Positions 9,311 through 18,129 are shown, counted from the first letter of the stretch. The stretch is 64,000 nt of DNA from Ruminococcus sp. (GCA_017534835.1 JAFXVT010000022.1:49055-113054); one strand, 5' to 3'. Numbers and translations: made by a program. The notes: generated from the letters alone by a model not told the origin.

Positions 9311-9500
9311 AGATGAATTCCTCCTTCTATCGCTCGGCAATAGTTTTTCCTGATGAATCCATCGTACCATTTCTGTCCGCGAAAGTCTACCAACCGCGCT
9401 TGGAAATCCGTCAACGGGCGTTAACAATCACGTTAATCTCCGTTGCATTGGCTATTTATAGCCGAATTCTCAGCTGCGTCCATAAAGTGCTGCTGAATAC

Positions 9501-9529
9501 ATTATATCACAACAGTCTGCCTAAAGCAA
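9501..9529 (-). promoter_or_regulatory. Promoter of the CPBP-XRE operon
   Basis: Minus strand TTGCTT, 17-base spacer, TATAAT preceded by TG (extended -10). It implies a ~185-nt leader before the CPBP start; I saw no known riboswitch in it. Confidence 0.6.
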
Positions 9530-9811
9530 TACGCCGAATAGAATGAAAGCGCTCCGCGAGGAAGCGCAAACCGGTATTATATCAATCGATAAAGGAGTAG
9601 TCAAGACGCTTTAACAGAAGAACCGTCAGCCCGATGGACGAAAGTTCTATTCTGCTGATTTTTTATTGCCTTTATTCGTCCTTGATTTTGCAAGTATCGC
9701 AAAAAAGTGTAGGAAAAATGTAGGAAATCAACGAAAAAGGCACCTTCGATCTCTCGAAAGTGCCTATTCTTCTATGTATGTGGAATGATTTAGAACCGCT
9801 ATGGAACGCGG
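9530..9811. other. Gene-free stretch with short tandem repeats
   Basis: There is no convincing gene here. It holds a pair of near-identical 11-12-base direct repeats on the minus strand (TTCCTACATTT then TTCCTACACTT, about 9705-9728) and a hairpin at 9733-9765. It lies just downstream of a tRNA operon, a classic integration site, so it may be the scar of a lost element. Confidence 0.3.
9733..9765 (-). terminator. Second hairpin terminator downstream of the tRNA operon
   Basis: On the minus strand the 12-bp stem AGGCACTTTCGA...TCGAAGGTGCCT (one G-U pair) is followed by TTTTTCG. It is probably a backup terminator for the tRNA transcript. Confidence 0.6.
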
Positions 9812-9845
9812 AAAAAAATTCGCGGTCCAGATAAACTGAACCGCG
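9812..9845 (-). terminator. Terminator of the tRNA operon
   Basis: On the minus strand the 8-bp stem CGCGGTTC / GGACCGCG is followed by AATTTTTTT, 27 bases after the tRNA-His gene. Confidence 0.8.
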
Positions 9846-9872
9846 AAACTGCGCGCGCCCGCTTGGCGCTGG

Positions 9873-9947
9873 GGTGGGAGATGGGACTCGAACCCACGAT
9901 CTTCGGGACCACAATCCGACGCGTTAACCAGCTACGCTACACCCACC
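9873..9947 (-). tRNA. tRNA-His (GUG)
   Basis: On the minus strand the gene begins GGTGGGTGTAGC, has a D-arm with AGCTGG, an anticodon loop TTGTGGT with anticodon GTG, and a T-arm with GGTTCGAGTCC. The extra 5' G opposite the discriminator C is the identity element of tRNA-His. One T-T mismatch is seen in the acceptor stem. CCA is not encoded. Confidence 0.93.
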
Positions 9948-9972
9948 ATCAATATTTAATTGAAAACAAAAA

Positions 9973-10049
9973 TGGCGCGCCTTGCTGGATTCGAACCAGC
10001 GGCTTACTGCTTAGAAGGCAGTTACTCTATCCAGCTGAGTTAAAGGCGC
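9973..10049 (-). tRNA. tRNA-Arg (UCU)
   Basis: On the minus strand the acceptor stem GCGCCTT pairs with AAGGCGC. The anticodon stem ACTGC/GCAGT holds the loop CTTCTAA, anticodon TCT. A T-arm GGTTCGAATCC is present and the 3' CCA is encoded. Confidence 0.95.
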
Positions 10050-10078
10050 ACAATTAACAGCAGATAAACTGCTGAGAA

Positions 10079-10152
10079 TGGAGCGGGTGATGGGAATCGA
10101 ACCCACGTGTTCAGCTTGGAAGGCTGACATTCTACCATTGAACTACACCCGC
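10079..10152 (-). tRNA. tRNA-Gly (UCC)
   Basis: The acceptor stem GCGGGTG pairs with CACCCGC. The anticodon stem TCAGC/GCTGA holds CTTCCAA, anticodon TCC. The T-arm GGTTCGATTCC is present and CCA is encoded. It is the first gene of the Gly-Arg-His operon. Confidence 0.95.
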
Positions 10153-10174
10153 ATTCAGAGTTTCAACAGAAGAT

Positions 10175-10203
10175 ATTATATCACAACAGCAATTTGATGT
10201 CAA
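10175..10203 (-). promoter_or_regulatory. Consensus promoter of the tRNA operon
   Basis: Perfect TTGACA, 17-base spacer and perfect TATAAT on the minus strand, about 15 bases before the mature tRNA-Gly start. Confidence 0.88.
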
Positions 10204-10368
10204 TACCGCTGCCGAAAAAAGGTCAATCAGCACAAAAACCTAAGCCTATAGGTGCACGTTTTTGGCATTTCGGCATCTGATGATGCAGCTGACGGCTGAC
10301 CGGAAATCAGCATACACGTCATATTTTGCGAAGTTCGGGGCGAGAACGCAAAAAATCTGCAAAAGCTA

Positions 10369-10397
10369 TTGACAATTCAGAGCGGAAGTGTTATCAT
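10369..10397 (+). promoter_or_regulatory. Distal promoter of the transport operon
   Basis: TTGACA, 17-base spacer, TATCAT. The bases just upstream (GCAAAAAATCTGCAAAA) recur before the proximal promoter at 10595, so the two look like diverged copies. The leader to the first gene would be about 370 nt. Confidence 0.65.
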
Positions 10398-10456
10398 AAT
10401 AGCCGTAGGAACTGTATTATCATTATTAGTACGGATACAGCGGATGTATAGCATAC

Positions 10457-10474
10457 TGTTAACCGCGGTTAACA
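10457..10474. promoter_or_regulatory. 18-bp perfect palindrome, probable repressor operator
   Basis: TGTTAACCGCGGTTAACA is perfectly self-complementary and has a central CG, as in many LacI-family operators. It lies between the two promoters of the sugar-type transport operon, about 55 bases after the distal start. No LacI gene is adjacent, so the regulator must lie elsewhere. The operator role is inference. Confidence 0.5.
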
Positions 10475-10594
10475 ATATTCTTGCGCAGCTCTGTCTGCCT
10501 CAGACGATGCCGCGGTACTGTCGGCTCTTTTCTGTTCCCGACTGAAAATATGCGAAAAATCGGGAAAAGAAATGCAAAAAAATTGCAAAATCCA

Positions 10595-10623
10595 TTGACA
10601 CTTTATCGTCAATAGTGTATCAT
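10595..10623 (+). promoter_or_regulatory. Proximal promoter of the transport operon
   Basis: TTGACA, 17-base spacer, TATCAT: the same -10 variant and spacing as the distal promoter, and preceded by a similar A-rich GCAAAA block. The leader to the first gene is about 145 nt. Confidence 0.7.
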
Positions 10624-10774
10624 AATTAACGTAAAGAATGTACTGCTGATAGTTAAATGATAAAAATTTCTTGAAACTTCGTCTTTTTTGGCTTTTAAAG
10701 ACACTTATATATGAAAGCACTTTTTTTCAGGCAAAGAACAAAAGAATTTTACAGCAAAGAGGGTTAGCAAAGCT

Positions 10775-11659
10775 ATGAAAAAGAAAAACAGCCAGTGCGG
10801 AAGGAGAGGCGAGCGCGTTTTCAGCAATGTTTGCGTACTGCCAAGCTTTATAGGCGTGCTTATATTCTTCCTGATACCGTTCTGCATAGTCATCTACTAT
10901 TCTCTTATAAATAATCCGATCTCGGCACAGTTCGTAGGGCTTGACAACTTCAGGCGGCTATTCCAGACAGTTGCTTTCCGGAAGGCGGCGGCGAATACCG
11001 CGGCATTCTCGCTCATCTCGGTGCCGCTCGCAGTTATCATCTCACTGTGGCTCGCAACGCTGCTTGAGCGGAATATCCCCTACAAGAGCGTGATACGCAC
11101 ATTCTTCCTCAGTCCGATAATGGTGCCGACTGCTTCTGTCGTACTCGTATGGCAGGTGCTCTTCCACAACCACGGAACTATCAACCAGCTCCTTGAAACG
11201 TTCGGCTTCTCCGGCGTCGACTGGATGAAGTCCAGCTACGGTCAGCTCATTATAATAGTAATGTTCCTGTGGAAGAACGTCGGATACAATATGATACTGT
11301 TTATGTCAGCGCTCGCTGCAGTCCCGAGGGACATTCTCGAGGTCGCGGAGCTCGAGGGCGCAGGAAAGATATACCAGTTCTTCCACATCAAGCTCAGGTA
11401 TCTTTCGCCGACTCTCCTGTTCGTGCTGATACTTTCGATGATAAACTCATTCAAGATATTCCGCGAGGTCTACCTGCTGACGGGCGATTATCCATATGAT
11501 AAGATGTATATGCTCCAGCACTTTATGAACAACACGTTCAACAGCCTCGACTATCAGAAGCTCTCGTCAGCGGCGGTGCTCTTCTCGCTCGTGATGATAG
11601 TCATCATCGCCATACTCCTTATCGCCGAGGAGATATTCGGAAAGGATGTGGAGAGCTGA
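10775..11659 (+). CDS. Sugar-type ABC transporter permease (MalF/UgpA-like)
   Basis: A 294-residue protein with six predicted membrane spans. The cytoplasmic EAA loop is clear around residues 190-210 (EVAELEGAGKIYQFFHIKLR), where the ATPase docks. It corresponds to the first permease of carbohydrate importers (CUT1 type). The start lies a little after a GAGGG site and follows two tandem promoters. The stop overlaps the start of the second permease by one base (TGATG), so the two are coupled. No ATPase gene occurs in the operon; in Firmicutes a shared MsmK/UgpC-type ATPase encoded elsewhere often serves, which is inferred here. Substrate unknown. Confidence 0.92.
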   Translation: MKKKNSQCGRRGERVFSNVCVLPSFIGVLIFFLIPFCIVIYYSLINNPISAQFVGLDNFRRLFQTVAFRKAAANTAAFSLISVPLAVIISLWLATLLERNIPYKSVIRTFFLSPIMVPTASVVLVWQVLFHNHGTINQLLETFGFSGVDWMKSSYGQLIIIVMFLWKNVGYNMILFMSALAAVPRDILEVAELEGAGKIYQFFHIKLRYLSPTLLFVLILSMINSFKIFREVYLLTGDYPYDKMYMLQHFMNNTFNSLDYQKLSSAAVLFSLVMIVIIAILLIAEEIFGKDVES

Positions 11660-12612
11660 TGAGCAGACATACCAAAAAGCGGATCTTCAACATCATTATA
11701 ATGGTGTTCGCCGGGATAGCCGCGATACTCTTCCTGATGCCGACGGTGCTGACCATTGCAAACTCGTTTATGACATCGAACGAGATAACCGCCAACTACG
11801 GCGCGATGATAGGCAATATGACCGACGACAAAAAAACGTTCATATCCGAGAACGTCAACCTCAAGTTCATCCCCGACAAGGTAACATTCGACCAGTATGC
11901 CGGCGTGCTGCTGAAAAGCCCCGATTACCTGCTGAAATTCTGGAACTCTGTGATACTCACTGTCCCGATAACAGTATTTCAGGTGCTGCTTGCGATACTC
12001 ACAGCATACGGCTTTTCGAGGTATCCGAACAAGTTCAAGTCGATAATATTCTTTGCTTACATAATACTGCTGATAATGCCGTATCAGGTAACGCTCGTCC
12101 CGAACTTTCTCGTTGCCGACTTCATCAAGGACAACGCCGCTTCGATAGTTTCCGCAGCTCCCGATATGATAGCGGACAAGGTGAACAAGTCTATCTCGAA
12201 TATGCGCTGGGCGGTCATCCTGCCGGGCATATTCTCTCCGTTCAGCATATTCCTGCTGACGAAGGTGATGAAGCGCATACCTGTTTCCTATGTCGAAGCA
12301 GCAAAGCTCGACGGTGCGAGCGAGCTCCAGATACTCGCAAGGATACACGTTCCGCTCTGCAAGGGCGCGATAGTTTCGATAGCGATGCTCGTTTTCATCG
12401 ACTACTGGAATATGGTCGAGCAGCCTCTCGTGCTTATGAAGGACGCCGACCTGCATCCGCTCTCGGTGTTCCTCTCGCAGATAAACGCCGGCGACATCGG
12501 TCTTGCATTCGCTGTCGGAACAGTATATATGATACCGACGATACTGATGTTCCTCTACGGTGAGGATTACCTCATCGAGGGCATAACCTACTCCGGCGGT
12601 ATAAAGGGATAA
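11659..12612 (+). CDS. Sugar-type ABC transporter permease (MalG/UgpE-like)
   Basis: A 317-residue partner of the preceding permease, starting inside its stop codon. It has six membrane spans and an EAA loop (EAAKLDGASELQILARIHVP) near residues 212-232. Compared with ordinary MalG-type permeases there is an enlarged extracellular segment after the first span (roughly residues 30-95) and another extra segment near residues 155-185. These could contact the unusual partner proteins encoded downstream. Same operon as the adaptor, the MacB-like protein and the binding lipoprotein. Confidence 0.9.
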   Translation: MSRHTKKRIFNIIIMVFAGIAAILFLMPTVLTIANSFMTSNEITANYGAMIGNMTDDKKTFISENVNLKFIPDKVTFDQYAGVLLKSPDYLLKFWNSVILTVPITVFQVLLAILTAYGFSRYPNKFKSIIFFAYIILLIMPYQVTLVPNFLVADFIKDNAASIVSAAPDMIADKVNKSISNMRWAVILPGIFSPFSIFLLTKVMKRIPVSYVEAAKLDGASELQILARIHVPLCKGAIVSIAMLVFIDYWNMVEQPLVLMKDADLHPLSVFLSQINAGDIGLAFAVGTVYMIPTILMFLYGEDYLIEGITYSGGIKG

Positions 12613-12642
12613 CGCCGAAATATGATAAAGGAGAACGACACT

Positions 12643-14379
12643 ATGGCTGAAAATATAAAAGACGCCAAGGATATAAAGGGCGACGAAGAAATAAAAGACC
12701 CGAAAAAGAAGCGCGAGATCATCAAGACCGTCATCATCATCTTCCTCGCAGCGATGCTGGTGCTGACATTCTTCTCGAACACGATAATGAACCGCTCTCT
12801 CGCGGAGATAACCACCGAGCGTGTGAACTCCGGCAAGCTGACCGAGCGTCTGCGTGCGAGCGGAGCCGTGATGTCCAATCAGAGCTGGGACGTGACTGTT
12901 GAAGGCAACAAGACCATCGACACACTGATGTGCAAGAACGGTCAGGAGGTCAAGAAGGGCGATGTGCTCTTCACGGTCAGCGGAAGCGACAGTGAAGCTC
13001 TCACAGCCGCCGAGCAGACTTACTCACAGCTTGAGCTCGAATATCAGAAGGCTATACTCACTCCCCCTGCCGATTATTCCTCCGAGAATCAGGCGATAAA
13101 GAACGCACGCGAGGACCTCGCAGCCGCTATCAGCAAGCGCGATAACGCCGTTGCCGGTCAGAGCGGAGTTCAGGCTGCAAAGGCAAAATATGAGAACGAC
13201 AAGTCGCAGAGCGCGTACTACACCAAGCTTATGACAAAGCTCCAGACCGTCATCGCAGCGATAGACTCGGACGAATACTTCACAGCTCCTGCTGAGTATA
13301 CAGGTGACATTATCGCGCTCAAGAGCGCCGCGGACACTGCTGAATCCGATTACAGCGCATCAGCACAGATATACACCTCCCTCACGGAAGAGGGCTCAAC
13401 GGCGACCGAGGCTGAGATAACAGCCGCAAGGAACGATATGGAGACGAAGGAAGCTGCACGCAATGCCGCACGCAGCGAATACGAAACAGCAAAGATAAAC
13501 CTCCGCGCCGACATCGCAGCACAGCTTGCGGACGCCGAATCAAACGCGGACTGGTATGCGGCACAGGTGAGCGCCTACGAGAGCGACAACGCCGGCGCTT
13601 CAATGAGCATCGAGGAGCTCAACGCCGACATCACCGCAAAGCAGCGCGTTCTTGAGGAGCTCATAAACACCCTCAGCAAGACACAGAAGAACGACGAGAA
13701 CACCCAGAAGCTCAACAACCTCGATCTCGACGCCAAAAAGAAGGAGCTTGACAAGGCAAAGGAAAAGCTCGACAAGCTCAAGGCAGAGAATGAGGGCACG
13801 GAGATAGTTTCCAAATACAGCGGAGTTGTTACGAATATCCTTGTAAAGCCCGGCGATACAACTATCCCCGATTCGCCCGTTATGACAGTGAACCTCGCAG
13901 ATGAGGGCTACACCGTCGAGGCTTACGTAGAGGCTGACAAGACCAAGAAGATAAAGAAGGGCACCTCCGCAGACGTTGTGAACAACTGGAACGGCGATAT
14001 ATCAGCCGTTCTCACCGACATAAAGAATGATACGACCCCCGGCTCAAAGAACCGCATACTCGTCTTCTCCGTAACAGGAGATGTAGATCCCGGCTCATAC
14101 CTCGACCTTTCTATCCCGTGCGGAAGCGGCAACTACGATTCGATAGTTCCCAAGAACGCTCTCGGTCACGACAAGGACGGCGATTTCGTCCTCACAGTCG
14201 CTTCCAAGAGCTCTCCCCTCGGCAACAGATACTACGCCGAGCGCGTAGCTGTTCAGATACTTGCCTCCGACGAGACTTCAAGCGCTGTTTCCGGCGACCT
14301 CGGCTACGGAGCATACATCATAACAGCTTCCAGCAAGCCTGTCGAGCCGAAGGATCAGGTCCGTATGAAGGATAAATAA
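12643..14379 (+). CDS. HlyD/MacA-like membrane-fusion (adaptor) protein
   Basis: The start is set at the ATG giving MAENIKDA, nine bases after AGGAG; an ATG seven codons earlier has no ribosome site. The product is 578 residues. It has a charged cytoplasmic N-terminus, one membrane span near residues 27-45, then a half lipoyl/barrel-sandwich motif (GNKTIDTLMCKNGQEVKKGD). A long alpha-helical coiled-coil hairpin of about 270 residues rich in Ala/Glu/Lys follows, then the second half (SGVVTNILVKPGDTTI) and beta-barrel domains. This is the layout of efflux adaptors. Finding one inside a sugar-import operon is unexpected, and its role there is unknown. It may form an extracellular scaffold across the thick cell wall. 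Confidence 0.82.
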   Translation: MAENIKDAKDIKGDEEIKDPKKKREIIKTVIIIFLAAMLVLTFFSNTIMNRSLAEITTERVNSGKLTERLRASGAVMSNQSWDVTVEGNKTIDTLMCKNGQEVKKGDVLFTVSGSDSEALTAAEQTYSQLELEYQKAILTPPADYSSENQAIKNAREDLAAAISKRDNAVAGQSGVQAAKAKYENDKSQSAYYTKLMTKLQTVIAAIDSDEYFTAPAEYTGDIIALKSAADTAESDYSASAQIYTSLTEEGSTATEAEITAARNDMETKEAARNAARSEYETAKINLRADIAAQLADAESNADWYAAQVSAYESDNAGASMSIEELNADITAKQRVLEELINTLSKTQKNDENTQKLNNLDLDAKKKELDKAKEKLDKLKAENEGTEIVSKYSGVVTNILVKPGDTTIPDSPVMTVNLADEGYTVEAYVEADKTKKIKKGTSADVVNNWNGDISAVLTDIKNDTTPGSKNRILVFSVTGDVDPGSYLDLSIPCGSGNYDSIVPKNALGHDKDGDFVLTVASKSSPLGNRYYAERVAVQILASDETSSAVSGDLGYGAYIITASSKPVEPKDQVRMKDK

Positions 14380-14391
14380 GGCGGTGCGGCA

Positions 14392-15522
14392 ATGAGAGTG
14401 AAAAAACGACTGCTCTATGCCGTCATAGCTGGTCTGAATGCGGTATCGCTCACTGCGGCGCTCGCACTGACCATCGCCGGCAGCTCGATAGCGCGAACGC
14501 AGAGCTACAACCGCGCGGCTCAGAAATGGGACCGCGACGGCGAGAGTTCCCAGATAAGCTGCTATTTTTCGGACGATGCCGGCTTCACTACAGACGGCGT
14601 GTACGCCCTGAGGGCTCATCTGAACAAAACGCTTCAGGACGCCGTTTCACGACCGGACGGCAAGACCCCCGAGATCCCCGATGCCTACAGCACACCGATA
14701 GGCAGCGATCTTATAACAGGTGATAATACAGGACAAGGTGAAGCTGAGCTCACTGCCGTCGGCGGAGAATTCTTCCTCTTCCGCGATTTCAGGCTTCTCA
14801 GCGGTGCTTATTTCTCCGACAGGGACCTTATGCAGGACGGCGCTGTCATCGAGCGCTCGCTCGCGTGGACACTGTACGGCTCTGCGAATGTCGCCGGTCA
14901 GAATATCTATATCGGCGGCGTTCAGTTCTACATCGCCGCGGTCATCGACGACCCGACCGACAAGTATCAGAAGCGCACGATAAACGAGCTCCCGAGAGTT
15001 TATGTTTCCTATAAGGGCGCAGAACAGCTCCCGAGCGCGAGGTATTCCTCGCAGGAGCAGGGCTATGGCGGCTATACAGGCGGCGATGCTCCGGCTCAGC
15101 TCAGGAAGGTGAGCTGCTATGAATGCATAATGTATGACCCCGTAGAGAATTTCGCATACTCCACCGTCAACAAGTACCTCAAGGATATGTATAAAGGGAA
15201 GTACAAGGCGGTGAACAATACTAAGCGTTTCACTTCATCGGCAATGGTAAAGGCTTACAAGAAACGCTCAGACTACGCCGTCCGCAAGGACACGATAACG
15301 TATCCCTACTGGGAAAACGCCTCACGTATCGCAGAATTCAAGATCTCGCCGCTGTATTACATACGCCGGCTCTGCTTCGTGATACCGGCACTGACCTCTG
15401 TATGGCTGCTGTGGGTGCTCTTCTGCCTCGCAAAGAAGGGCGGAAAGGCTCTCATATCGACCATTTCAGATAAATATACAAAGGCTGCATACAGCCGAAG
15501 ACAAAAGAAAGATAACATATAA
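14392..15522 (+). CDS. MacB-like extracytoplasmic membrane protein
   Basis: A 376-residue protein with an N-terminal membrane span (residues 8-30), a large extracytoplasmic domain, and a second span near residues 325-348 followed by a basic tail. The middle (GAVIERSLAWTLYGS, then VAGQNIYIGGVQFYIAAVI) matches the pattern of the MacB periplasmic core domain found in FtsX/MacB-type permeases. The usual three C-terminal spans are reduced to one, so it is not a complete permease. It starts 12 bases after the HlyD-like gene, recalling the MacA-MacB pair, but there is no associated ATPase domain. Function in the operon unknown; a structural partner of the adaptor is the simplest guess. Confidence 0.7.
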   Translation: MRVKKRLLYAVIAGLNAVSLTAALALTIAGSSIARTQSYNRAAQKWDRDGESSQISCYFSDDAGFTTDGVYALRAHLNKTLQDAVSRPDGKTPEIPDAYSTPIGSDLITGDNTGQGEAELTAVGGEFFLFRDFRLLSGAYFSDRDLMQDGAVIERSLAWTLYGSANVAGQNIYIGGVQFYIAAVIDDPTDKYQKRTINELPRVYVSYKGAEQLPSARYSSQEQGYGGYTGGDAPAQLRKVSCYECIMYDPVENFAYSTVNKYLKDMYKGKYKAVNNTKRFTSSAMVKAYKKRSDYAVRKDTITYPYWENASRIAEFKISPLYYIRRLCFVIPALTSVWLLWVLFCLAKKGGKALISTISDKYTKAAYSRRQKKDNI

Positions 15523-15557
15523 ACTCAACACATATCGTAAGGAAAGGAACTAATTTG

Positions 15558-17978
15558 ATGAAAAACACAATCTCAAGAACAGCTGCTGCCTCTATTGCCG
15601 CAGCCTGCCTGCTCTCAGCTGCATCGTGCTCGCTCCCCGGAGGCGGGAACGGAAGCGGCAGCGGAGCGGAAAAGCCCAAGAAGACAGCCTCTGAGGTGAT
15701 CAAGCACTCCTACAGCGCCGAGCAGTTCGGAAGTTCGCCTGACTGTCAGTACATCGACACTATAATGCGCCTCGGTGATACCGACAATATCCTCGTCAGA
15801 GGCAACTCAGACGGCTCAAGCACATCTCAGATATTCATCACCGACGTCAGCTTTGAGGAGTTCAAGCCCCTCGAGGTAAAATACGATGCAGGTGAGAATT
15901 CAGAGGTCTACCTCAATTCTGCCGCCGCTCCCGACGGAACTATCTACGTTGTTGCTGCTATAACCGATTACGGCGACCAGAAGCTCCCCGACTGGAACGA
16001 CCCTGAGTTCGACTATGACAGCTTCAACTGGGACGCTTTCAATGCGGCTGCGACCAACACGACCGTACTCTATACCTTCGATGCATCAGGAAAACAGCTC
16101 ACCAAAGCTGAGGTAGAGCTTGAAGGCGTTGTAGACCCCGAAGCTGAAGGCAGCATCGCTTCCTACATCGGCAACGTTTACCCCATCGACAAGGATCACG
16201 CACTTGCATATATCGGCGGCGAGAAGGATACATACATCATCATCAACGCTGACGGAACATTCGGCGAAAGCGTTTCATTCCCGTCCGACTTATGGCTCGG
16301 GCCTATGTGCTCGACTCCCAGCGGCGACCTCGCCTTCACATCATGGTCCGGCGATTGCGCAACTATCGGCATTGTCAACAAGGACGATCTCAAGGTCAAG
16401 GCTGATGCTATCAAGCTCACCGATCTCAAGAATGAGAGCGTGAACACCCTTATCAAGGGCGACGGCGAATTCGACTACTATATCTCCACATACAGCGGAC
16501 TCTTCGGCATAAATCCGGACGGCTCGTCATCCGAGCTCATCAACTGGTCAGATTCCGACCTCGACGGCGACAGCATACGCGGTCTCGTCCAGCTCGGCAA
16601 TAACGAGTTTGCGATATACGTCTACAACTACTCAGACACGGCGATGAACGGCTTCTACCGCCTCACAGAGCGCGATGCTTCCGAGCTCGCAGACAAGACC
16701 CTCATCACTGTTGCAGTAGTGTACAGCGATTCGTCCTTCAAGTCTGAAGTGAGCAGCTTCAACAGAAGCAGCGACAAATACAGGATAAAGATAAACGATT
16801 ACAGCGAATACTACGAATGGGACGAGGAGAGCGAGAAATACCTCAACACTCCCTCAAAGCAGCTCAAGCTCGACATCATCGCAGGCAATTCGCCTGATAT
16901 GCTCTATTTCAGCGAGCCTGCTGCAATAAAGGGTCTCACCGGCAAGGGCGTCTTCGTCGACCTCTACGATTTCCTCGGCAAGGACGGCGGACTCTCAAAG
17001 GACGACCTCGTTCCGCCGGTCCTCAAAGCTTGCGAGGAGAACGGAAAGCTCTATTCGATCACTCCCTCACTCAGTATGTCAACAGCTGCTGTAAAGACTA
17101 AATACTGCGACAAGGAAAACTGGACCATTGATGATCTCATCGCTGCCTACAATAAGCTTCCCGCAGGTGCAAGGCTCACTCAGTGGAGCAACAGCAAGCT
17201 TTCTGCTTTCCAGTACCTCGTTTCAAATATGAGCTTTGTTGACTATGCTGCCGGCACCTGCAATTACGACAGCGACGAATTTGTCAAGATACTCGAATTC
17301 GCGAACCAGTTCCCCGAAGAGGAAGAGCAGCCCGACTGGGAGCATATGACCGAAGAGCAGACGGAGAAATACTACATCGACGAGCAGACAGTTCTCAGGA
17401 ACGACAAGGCACTCATCGGCAACTTCGACTTCTACGACTTCAGAGAATATAACAAACTCAGACAGGCAATGTTCGGCGAGGACATAACACTTGTCGGCTA
17501 TCCCTCCGCAAACGGCTGCGGAACACTTGTACAGCAGACAGCCAGCTTCGCTATCCTCAGCGATTCACCCAACAAGGACGAATGCTGGAAGTTCCTCTGC
17601 CGCTTCTTCACAGAGGACTATCAGGAGAAGAACAGCTGGTCCGTACCTGCTCTCAAGTCAGCATTTGAGAAGAAGCTCGATGAGTCTATGGAGGACCCTT
17701 ACTGGATCGACGAAAACGGTGAAAAGCACTACGAAAAAGGACAGTACAGCCTGGGTGACGAGACTATCGAGTACGACAACCTCTCAAAGGAGGACCGCGA
17801 CTACATAGAAGACCTTATCCTCAACGCAAATGTATCAGGTATGCAGATATGGGACAACGATGTTCAGGCGATCGTTGACGAAGAGGTACAGGCATTCTTC
17901 GCAGGCGAAAAGTCCGCAAAGGAGACTGCTGAAATAATTCAGAACCGCGTATCCATTCTGGTGAGCGAGCAGTCATAA
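15558..17978 (+). CDS. Lipoprotein: propeller-like domain fused to solute-binding domain
   Basis: The start is the ATG nine bases after GGAAAGGA; a TTG one codon earlier is ignored. The product is 806 residues with a lipoprotein signal (cleavage before Cys24, LLSAASC). Residues ~50-380 consist of repeated beta segments (for example APDGTIYVVAA, TPSGDLAFTSW, YISTYSGLFGINPDGSSS), which suggests a beta-propeller. From about residue 385 (LITVAVVYSDSSFKSEVSSFN) the sequence looks like a family-1 extracellular solute-binding protein, including the DIIAGNSPDMLYF pattern. It is probably the substrate receptor for the two permeases. Combined receptor/propeller proteins of ~800 residues are uncommon compared with the usual 400-450. 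Last gene of the operon, followed by a terminator. Confidence 0.82.
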   Translation: MKNTISRTAAASIAAACLLSAASCSLPGGGNGSGSGAEKPKKTASEVIKHSYSAEQFGSSPDCQYIDTIMRLGDTDNILVRGNSDGSSTSQIFITDVSFEEFKPLEVKYDAGENSEVYLNSAAAPDGTIYVVAAITDYGDQKLPDWNDPEFDYDSFNWDAFNAAATNTTVLYTFDASGKQLTKAEVELEGVVDPEAEGSIASYIGNVYPIDKDHALAYIGGEKDTYIIINADGTFGESVSFPSDLWLGPMCSTPSGDLAFTSWSGDCATIGIVNKDDLKVKADAIKLTDLKNESVNTLIKGDGEFDYYISTYSGLFGINPDGSSSELINWSDSDLDGDSIRGLVQLGNNEFAIYVYNYSDTAMNGFYRLTERDASELADKTLITVAVVYSDSSFKSEVSSFNRSSDKYRIKINDYSEYYEWDEESEKYLNTPSKQLKLDIIAGNSPDMLYFSEPAAIKGLTGKGVFVDLYDFLGKDGGLSKDDLVPPVLKACEENGKLYSITPSLSMSTAAVKTKYCDKENWTIDDLIAAYNKLPAGARLTQWSNSKLSAFQYLVSNMSFVDYAAGTCNYDSDEFVKILEFANQFPEEEEQPDWEHMTEEQTEKYYIDEQTVLRNDKALIGNFDFYDFREYNKLRQAMFGEDITLVGYPSANGCGTLVQQTASFAILSDSPNKDECWKFLCRFFTEDYQEKNSWSVPALKSAFEKKLDESMEDPYWIDENGEKHYEKGQYSLGDETIEYDNLSKEDRDYIEDLILNANVSGMQIWDNDVQAIVDEEVQAFFAGEKSAKETAEIIQNRVSILVSEQS

Positions 17979-18024
17979 ACAACGACATCTACATTTTCAT
18001 AAACTCCACCTCCTTATGAGGGAA

Positions 18025-18059
18025 CAGGCTATCCGTAAATGGATAGCCTGTTTCTTTTT
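18025..18059 (+). terminator. Terminator of the transport operon
   Basis: A perfect 10-bp stem (CAGGCTATCC / GGATAGCCTG), 6-base loop, then TTTCTTTTT. Confidence 0.9.
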
Positions 18060-18129
18060 CCGGGAGCAGAGGAGATGATCCTGCCGGACAACAAAAAAGG
18101 ACGCATTTCGCGTCCCTGATGTGGTATAA

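Noticed and set aside
9672-9914. 80-codon frame over the tRNA-His gene
   Set aside because: It overlaps the tRNA gene and its terminators; a typical artefact frame.
11554-12456. Long open frame antisense to the second ABC permease
   Set aside because: It lies opposite a well-supported permease gene, is extremely rich in Arg/His/Tyr as complement frames are, and has no ribosome site.
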